A stretch of 64,000 bases of DNA. Source: Bugula neritina (Eukaryota; Bryozoa; Gymnolaemata; Cheilostomatida; Bugulidae). Shown piece by piece: positions 57,901 through 64,000 of the stretch. Each line of letters begins with the position of its first letter. Within the stretch, counting starts at the first letter, position 1. The position numbers and the translations under genes were made by a program. Location: assembly GCA_964035545.1 (NCBI GenBank), contig OZ037766.1, forward strand, positions 3,096,501-3,160,500. Reading direction: 5' to 3'. The notes below the pieces were generated by a model. That model did not search any database. It was given only the letters and a program-made list of their open reading frames with translations, and was not told where the DNA came from.

Positions 57901-60900
57901 AACACAAGTAGAAAAGAGCAAATTGGCATTGTCAATGTGCAAAAACTTTGGTCAGCATTTTGAATAGACAACTCCGTGTAAACAAAATGTATACTATTAC
58001 TAATACATTATTAAAATACACAAAACAAAAGTTTTTGCATGAAAACATCTTAAAATAAATCTTCAAATAGAATTAAATATTTTAATATACTCACTTGTTT
58101 GTAGAGTTGCTTCTCCTGAAAACCGTAGAAGAAGCCATCAGGGGAGAAAGGAAGGATCATCGTCCTGGCCCGGCACAGTTTAGCAGAGTTACACAGTATC
58201 ATAGCGACGTTACATTTATCAGATATGCACCTAAAGTACTCGAGTGCCTTCTGCACGTACTCTGCAGCCGTAGACGCATACGACTCACTTTCACTATGAA
58301 CTCGACTCATGTCTTCCTCACTAGCACCTGGCAACCATATTTGTGTTAAACATTACATCGCTCTTGTTTCTTGATAAAATAACAGGTAATGATTGTATTG
58401 ACACAATGTAGACTTATAGAAACACTTTGAAAATAAAGAATAAGAAACCACATTAAAATAGCCTAATCAGGAGCTTTGATGCAAATCCTGCAATTAACAC
58501 CCAACGGGATGGGAGATGAGATTGGCCACAGATAATTATGCAACCCAGCTAAATAATGCCTGTGTTATTCACAAACAAGTAGATGAATATTCAATTTAGT
58601 AAAAACATCACCTTCATTTTCCGCACAGGTTTTCACAACTTTGTTAATATAAAAGCTGGCTATTTCATTGCAACAATTTCCAAGTCGCTTTGTAATGAGT
58701 ATCTTAGACTTTTCAGCACACGATTTTGACTCCTTCACTTTTTCGTAACATTGGAGAGAAACTAGAAGTGCTTGCTCTGGATCATCATACCAGGTGTATA
58801 GGTGTGAGTAATCTACAGGTATACAATACACAGGTATATAGTATACAGTATATAGTATACAGGTATATAATATACAGGTATACAGGTATATACATGAAGT
58901 ATACAGGTATACAGTATACAGGTATACAGTATGCAGGTATACAGTACACAGGTATACAGTATACAGGTATATAGTATACAGGTATACAGCGTACAGGTAT
59001 ATAGTATACAGGTATACAGTAAATGTTGTCATATTTCACAGCTAAATCATCTCATACTCTCCACGGGGATATCTAACAGTGCACTATCCAGAATCGTCTT
59101 CTCTTGACTACTGAATTCCTCATATTCCCTCCTATACACAGCCATCTTACGAGACTTGGCTGTGATATTAAGTTGAATATCTCCGCACAGCTCAATGACT
59201 TGCTGCAAGAGTTCGTTTCTATTGGCCATTGACTCAGCATCTAATACTGATAGTGCCTCTACAATACCAACTCCATATAGCAGTGTATTCAAAGTATCAA
59301 TTCCAGATAGCAGTGCAGTTACAGTGTCAACTATACATAGTAATGTATTTATAAGATGCAACTTTAGGTAACAATGAAGCTATAAAATTTCAGCTTTTCA
59401 TAATTTTGGCCAAAAATAATAACTATGAATACAATGTATAGCAATCTAAGAATAATGAGAAAACTAGATGGGAAATTTTCAGTCTGTGACATATTTTTAG
59501 ACACCCTGAACTCTAAAGCCAATAAACATAGGAAGTTACATCTAGTCACAAACTGCACCAAGATGCTTCGAATTACGTGAGCGAGAGTGTAAGAGTGTAT
59601 CTGTAAAATACTTACCATAACAGAGAAAGGCAAGCTTGCAGTATTTCAACCCTTTACCATGTTCCATAACCAGATTTGTGGAGAAGGCAAGAGAATGGAA
59701 AGAGAACATGGCCTTACTGAGTAAACCAGCTTTAGACTGCAAATAAGGATATGACAGTGTCATAAGAAAAGAATTCATAGCAAGAGCTGCATGGTATCTG
59801 ATATACCAAGTTTAGTTCCTGCTATTTCAAGTGCTTTTTAATATATTTTGCTAATTTAGCATTTCTAAATTGAAATGAGATTCAAATGACAAAAGTCATA
59901 TTTTCCATGTATTAAATGTTTTTATAGAATTGAATATTTCTCCAAAGTTCATCACATGATATTATGCCACACTAATCTTCACTTTTGACTGACTCTTCAT
60001 AATCTTGTAGAAAATCTTTTATCAGCAATTAAATTGTAATGTTGCTTGTTTCCAAATCAAATAACACTTTCACTCATATATACTCTGAGTAAGGTGTGAC
60101 TAGCAATTATATTGAATATTCACTACCAATGTTTAATATCGCCATTTGCAAAGCATTGTTGTAAAACCTGCTACATTAAGTTGCGTCAAACTTCTGTCAT
60201 AACCTGATCAAACAGCTATAAATTTAACGTGAAACCTAATTATGTGTTTTTAACAACAATATCAAGATTATCCTTCAATAGGAATTTAGGTGTGGAAATA
60301 CTTGTCGTAATCTATTTTGAAAGAGGAGATAATTCCAATATGCAACAACAAAATTTGTTGTCAGGAAACTAATAAGTTATACCTGTCTGTGCCAAGTATT
60401 AGCAGTCAATCTCAGCCTATTGATGACTCGTTCAACTTCAGGCTTTTTACTCTGTAAGGTAGGATTATGAATTACTGGGAGTTGAAAATCAAATGAGTCA
60501 GAAAAAAATTTTCTCACCTATCTCCGCTTTGTCCTGTTTGGGTAGCAGGAAAAAGTCAAATGAAATAAGATTGCTTATAATAAAACATTAGATTTTTTTT
60601 ACTTACTGTTATGCTATCAAACTATAAAAGTTGAAACTTATGCAATTAATTTATCTAGATAAAAGGTACTATAGAAACCTCAGCCGCAAAGTAATAGGAT
60701 TGCCAAACTTATATCATAAATAAATAATGTAAGGCTCTATGGTACACGAATGACACCTTATTTCGATATCTTAATCTCTCACATCAAAGAAAACATATTG
60801 TTACTGCCTACACACTCTGTTGATAAGAATGGGTCAGTATCAACCTTCTGATATTACAAACTGAAAGCTTCCAACATTCAACATTTTCATATGTATTGAG

Positions 60901-63452
60901 CAAAGCATGACCACAAAATAGTCAGAGAAACAATACAAAGATCTCTAAGCACCTGGTCTGTATCTAAAGGTTTATAAGGAAGAGGAATTGCTACAGATGG
61001 AGTAGAGGTCTTTGGCAAATTCTCCATTTTATCAGCTTTCTTCTCCATTTCCGAAATATCTTTATCTACCAGCAGTAACCCCTACAGGAAGAGTTAGATG
61101 TCCAGTGTGTGGAAACGGCTGATAAGCTAACTGACAGATGAATAGTGAAATACCAACACACTATATCATTATGAATATATCTGAATAAAAAGAAGTAAAT
61201 TACAAACTTTAAGATGTCAGTCAAACAAAACACTACAAGTTCTACAGAGAAGTGGCTGTAACATCTGCTTTCAACAGATCAGAATTGATTGTATATATGG
61301 ACATACAGCAATTGAGCTCTCTAAACATGGATAAGAATTCAATATACTTAGCATTATACAAGGCTCGTAATTCTTTTGAGTTCTCTGGCTTTAATTGATT
61401 TTTGCCTTTTGAATATGTAGAAACATTAATTTCTTGCAAAGACATGGGCCATGGTACTCAGTTCTGTGTTGACAAACCCCGAAACAGCTGCGGTACACAG
61501 ATCAAGCTACTCACACAGTAAGCACACACAAGCACACTCAGCCCTAACATTTGACTCGGTAGGTCACCTGAGATATATGATTGATTGCAGTCTCGCAGCG
61601 ACTCTCCTGAGAGCCTGTGATTGGAGGAAACTGTGAAGAGAAATCTGTGACTGAAGTGTCGGGCTGAGTGCTGTACAGCGATGAGATGTCCACCTGACCA
61701 CACGCACCAGATGCTGCCAGGTTCAGCTGACTCGCTGACTCTGTAGGCGGGGCATCCTCGTCTGAAGCACTCTGTATGCATCAACAAGGGATTACTTACA
61801 GTTGTATTGCATCAACAAAGGAATATACATAGTTAGATTATAACTTACTTGACATACTATTGTCAATTTAAGCTAAAGGCATGCAACCCTCAGGATATTA
61901 AATCCAATCTGATTGGATTGCCTTTTTACAAGTACAACTGTCTTATTTTACTAGACATTTCTTACACATCCTCTAGAAGAGAGAAGTTAACACTACTGGG
62001 TAACACATTACTCACGTACAACCTACATGCAGTATGCTTTACTCTAGGTTTGTAGGTTTACACAAATATGCTTTTTAAATAGTTGATCAAGTAATACATT
62101 TGGAATACATCACGTCAGGTTGCATAAGATAAATACAGAGTAGCAGTACCTCAGTAGACTGCAACTCAGTTTCGCTGTCTTGACTTTCCGTGTCTCCTGA
62201 AGCGTCGTCCTCTTCCTGGAGGTGTAACTCGGACAGAATCAGATGAGCAGTTACCTCCACCTGTCAACATTCCACAGAACAGTACAGCACAAACTCAGAG
62301 TTGGCTACCTGCATGTGCCACTACCTGCTGAAATCTGTCTACATGTGCCACTACCTGCTGACACCTGTCTACACGTGCCACTACTTGCTGACGCCTGTCT
62401 ACATGCGCCACTACTACCTGCTGACACCTGTCTACATGTGCCACTACCTGCTGACACCTGTCTACATGTGCCACTACTTGCTGACGCCTGTCTACATGCG
62501 CCACTACCTGCTGACATCTGTCTACATGTGCCACTACCTGCTGGCACCTGTCTACACGTGCCACTACTTGCTGACGCCTGTCTACATGCGCCACTACTAC
62601 CTGCTGACACCTGTCTACATGTTTCATAGTGACACTTGTCAATCACTAACTATTAGGCAACATAACCAGGTCAATTTCCTTTCCCAGAACAGGGAATGGA
62701 ACTAGTCTACAAGAAACGCCGTATCTTTCTTGTCACCTACCCTAGCTCTGTATTTGAAAACTAGTTTGATCAGTAAGTATAATAAGAATTCAACCTTGAA
62801 GTTTGAAAATAACTGAAACAGGAACAGGAGCAAGCCAAAGCTAAATTTCAAGGATTCGAACCTCGGGGTTAGTTTCAGTGGCTAGAGTAAGACTATTAGT
62901 GAGGAGGGTTTGTATAACGCCCGACTTGGCTGGGTTTCTCTTCTTGTGTAATGTTAGGGCTACTTTGAAGAGTAAGACAGCGAGTGGATGTCTGAAGGGG
63001 TTCTCCCTGCTCTGTTCACATCCTGTCAGCGACGTGAGGTCATAGAGTTTCACCAAGTCATCATCCTGAGCTGAACAGACACAGACTAATGAGTTGGTTT
63101 GATGATAAAAAGCTTCAGTAGACAAAATTAGAATATTTAAAATTGAGTGGAAATTGCAATGAGACTAGTCAGCATTAGAATACGTGTCATGAAACAAAAT
63201 TGCTGATGACTAGATTGGTAACAGACTGGGCATTGTTTCAAAGTTGAAAACGCCTATTTACAAAAGATATCAGCATTACATACATTGGTGAAAAGTACAC
63301 CCACCTTTATACAGCCAGTAGGTGTGCCCGACTTGTGTAGCGTTAGATCGAAGGAAACTGAGGATATTCTGAGCTACGTATGTAATGAACTCAGGCTTGA
63401 ACTCTGACCCCTTTATGTTTGGTATGTCTGATGTACTGAATCTTTCATATTT
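54968..63452 (-). CDS. EDRF1: EDRF1 (erythroid differentiation-related factor 1), C-terminal 826 residues; 5' end outside window
   Basis: Sixteen minus-strand exons, 5' to 3': 63305-63452, 62862-63070, 62150-62260, 61568-61771, 60953-61081, 60383-60451, 59616-59736, 59058-59258, 58612-58812, 58095-58327, 57496-57657, 57039-57185, 56513-56681, 55646-55747, 55295-55412, 54968-55124 (TGA). All junctions are GT-AG and every phase agrees, summing to 827 codons. Family landmarks: ILSFL.SN.T..GHTYWLYK, DLVKLYDLTSL, LAVLLFKVAL, ELCGDIQL, NEIASFYINK, the ATENYLEAL helix pair, IWDTINFELS..YFT.A and IHHRLAS. These helical repeats are TPR-like. An acidic segment (EEDDASGDTESQDSETE) sits early. In vertebrates EDRF1 is a broadly conserved protein linked to erythroid gene expression; its molecular role is poorly defined, and a red-cell role cannot be assumed here. 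Upstream exons lie beyond position 64000. Confidence 0.95.
56766..56802 (-). repeat. Dispersed repeat core, copy B
   Basis: The reverse complement begins CTCGCCTATTTCTGCTCTGT and ends GGGTAGCAGG, matching the cores at 7241 and 60513. It lies in an EDRF1 intron. Confidence 0.65.
58816..59036. repeat. Microsatellite filling an EDRF1 intron (ACAGGTATAC-type)
   Basis: Tandem 10- to 20-base units of ACAGGTATAC and AGTATAC occupy almost the whole 245-base intron 58813-59057. The downstream exon's acceptor (CCTGTAG) is itself made of repeat-like sequence. Confidence 0.95.
60513..60549 (+). repeat. Dispersed repeat core, copy C
   Basis: CTCACCTATCTCCGCTTTGT then TTGGGTAGCAGG. Same core as at 7241 and 56766, in another EDRF1 intron and on the opposite strand to the gene. 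Confidence 0.65.
62306..62621. repeat. 30-bp minisatellite in an EDRF1 intron
   Basis: About ten copies of a 30-base unit (core CACCTGTCTACATGTGCCAC, then TACCTGCTGA), with two 33-base variants. It sits inside the 601-base intron 62261-62861. Because the unit is a multiple of three and lacks stops, long repetitive frames open on both strands; these are artefacts. Confidence 0.97.
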
Positions 63453-64000
63453 CTGTAAACAGGAAGCTTTACATTTAGATAAGACAACTCCAAACAAGAA
63501 CATAACACCGGATTTCCTAAGAGAATTAATTAAAATTGAAAAAATGGTTGGTTTTAAATAAATAAAAAGTCAAGCTGATGTAGAAAGGGACTGTAGAAAT
63601 GTAAGGCTGGTTATCCAACAAACAGGAAAGCTTGTGTTTTAGTTTGGATTATCAGCAAATCTATTTAGAGGGGTGGCAGTCAACCCTACTCGGAGGAAAC
63701 AGACTCGTTTCAGCAAAACTTAGCTATCATACAAAGTTGGCAACCGTTTTGATTTGTCTAAAATTCGAAGAAGTCCACTTAGATTATTGGACTAAACAAT
63801 TGCGTATTCCTAAAGTGTCAACATCAATAGCAATTTTCCTAACTTGCAATAGGGCAGCAGAGAATGTAGTTTGGTAGTATCTAGTTACTAATAGACTACT
63901 TTGCAGTTCTGAAAATATTAAAACCACAATGCTATTAAAGCTAAATATTGAGTAATTACATTTTCGTAGATTTAATTCAGTGTATGTGCTACTGGATTGA
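63453..64000. other. EDRF1 intron running off the window
   Basis: Upstream of the first visible EDRF1 exon. I find no further exon matching the family. A plus-strand frame at 63632-63877 has no recognisable content. Confidence 0.6.

Noticed and set aside
58726-59039. Tyr/Thr/Ile-rich frames on both strands
   Set aside because: Translation of the ACAGGTATAC microsatellite. Only the non-repetitive part below 58812 belongs to an EDRF1 exon.
61242-61445. 67-codon minus-strand frame between EDRF1 exons
   Set aside because: It has no counterpart in the EDRF1 family, and the flanking exons 61568-61771 and 60953-61081 join in phase without it.
62243-62705. Four overlapping frames of 113-134 codons with repetitive Cys, His or Gln-rich peptides
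   Set aside because: By-products of the 30-bp minisatellite in an EDRF1 intron. The real exon 62150-62260 reads in another frame.

Overview
The window is AT-rich animal nuclear DNA. Its genes have GT-AG introns of 0.1 to 5 kb, long gene-free stretches, tRNA-derived SINEs and many mini- and microsatellites. An FMRFamide-receptor-type GPCR and an intact MMP21 gene point to an invertebrate, most likely a lophotrochozoan (mollusc, annelid or bryozoan grade). The sequence alone does not fix the phylum.

Layout. (1) 926-1871 (+): the last two coding exons of a gene whose end matches the C-terminal coiled coil of small-conductance Ca2+-activated K+ channels (KCNN/SK). (2) 4863-5945 (-): a single-exon class A peptide GPCR of FMRFamide-receptor type, with a small upstream ORF touching its start. 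(3) About 6-18.7 kb: no gene I can support; dispersed and tandem repeats. (4) 18887-21177 (-): a complete three-exon ATP6V1D (V-ATPase subunit D, 250 aa), head-to-head with an intact tRNA-Ala(TGC) at 21378-21449. (5) 21.5-32 kb: mostly gene-free, with SINE copies, a perfect RFX X-box, and two weak ORF candidates. (6) 32622-42837 (+): a complete seven-exon MMP21-type matrix metalloproteinase (700 aa) whose splice phases all agree. (7) 43-54.9 kb: gene-free; a 23-bp minisatellite, SINEs and an inverted repeat. (8) 54968-63452 (-): the last 16 coding exons (826 residues plus stop) of EDRF1, whose 5' part lies past the right edge. A decayed copy of one EDRF1 exon sits downstream of its stop codon.

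The most notable observation is the gene order. MMP21 and EDRF1 are adjacent and convergent here, and as I recall they are also adjacent and convergent on human 10q26. That would make this a deeply conserved bilaterian gene pair. The other genes (ion channel, GPCR, proton pump, tRNA) are ordinary neighbours with no evident shared pathway. I found no CRISPR array, no autonomous transposon coding region and no viral gene.
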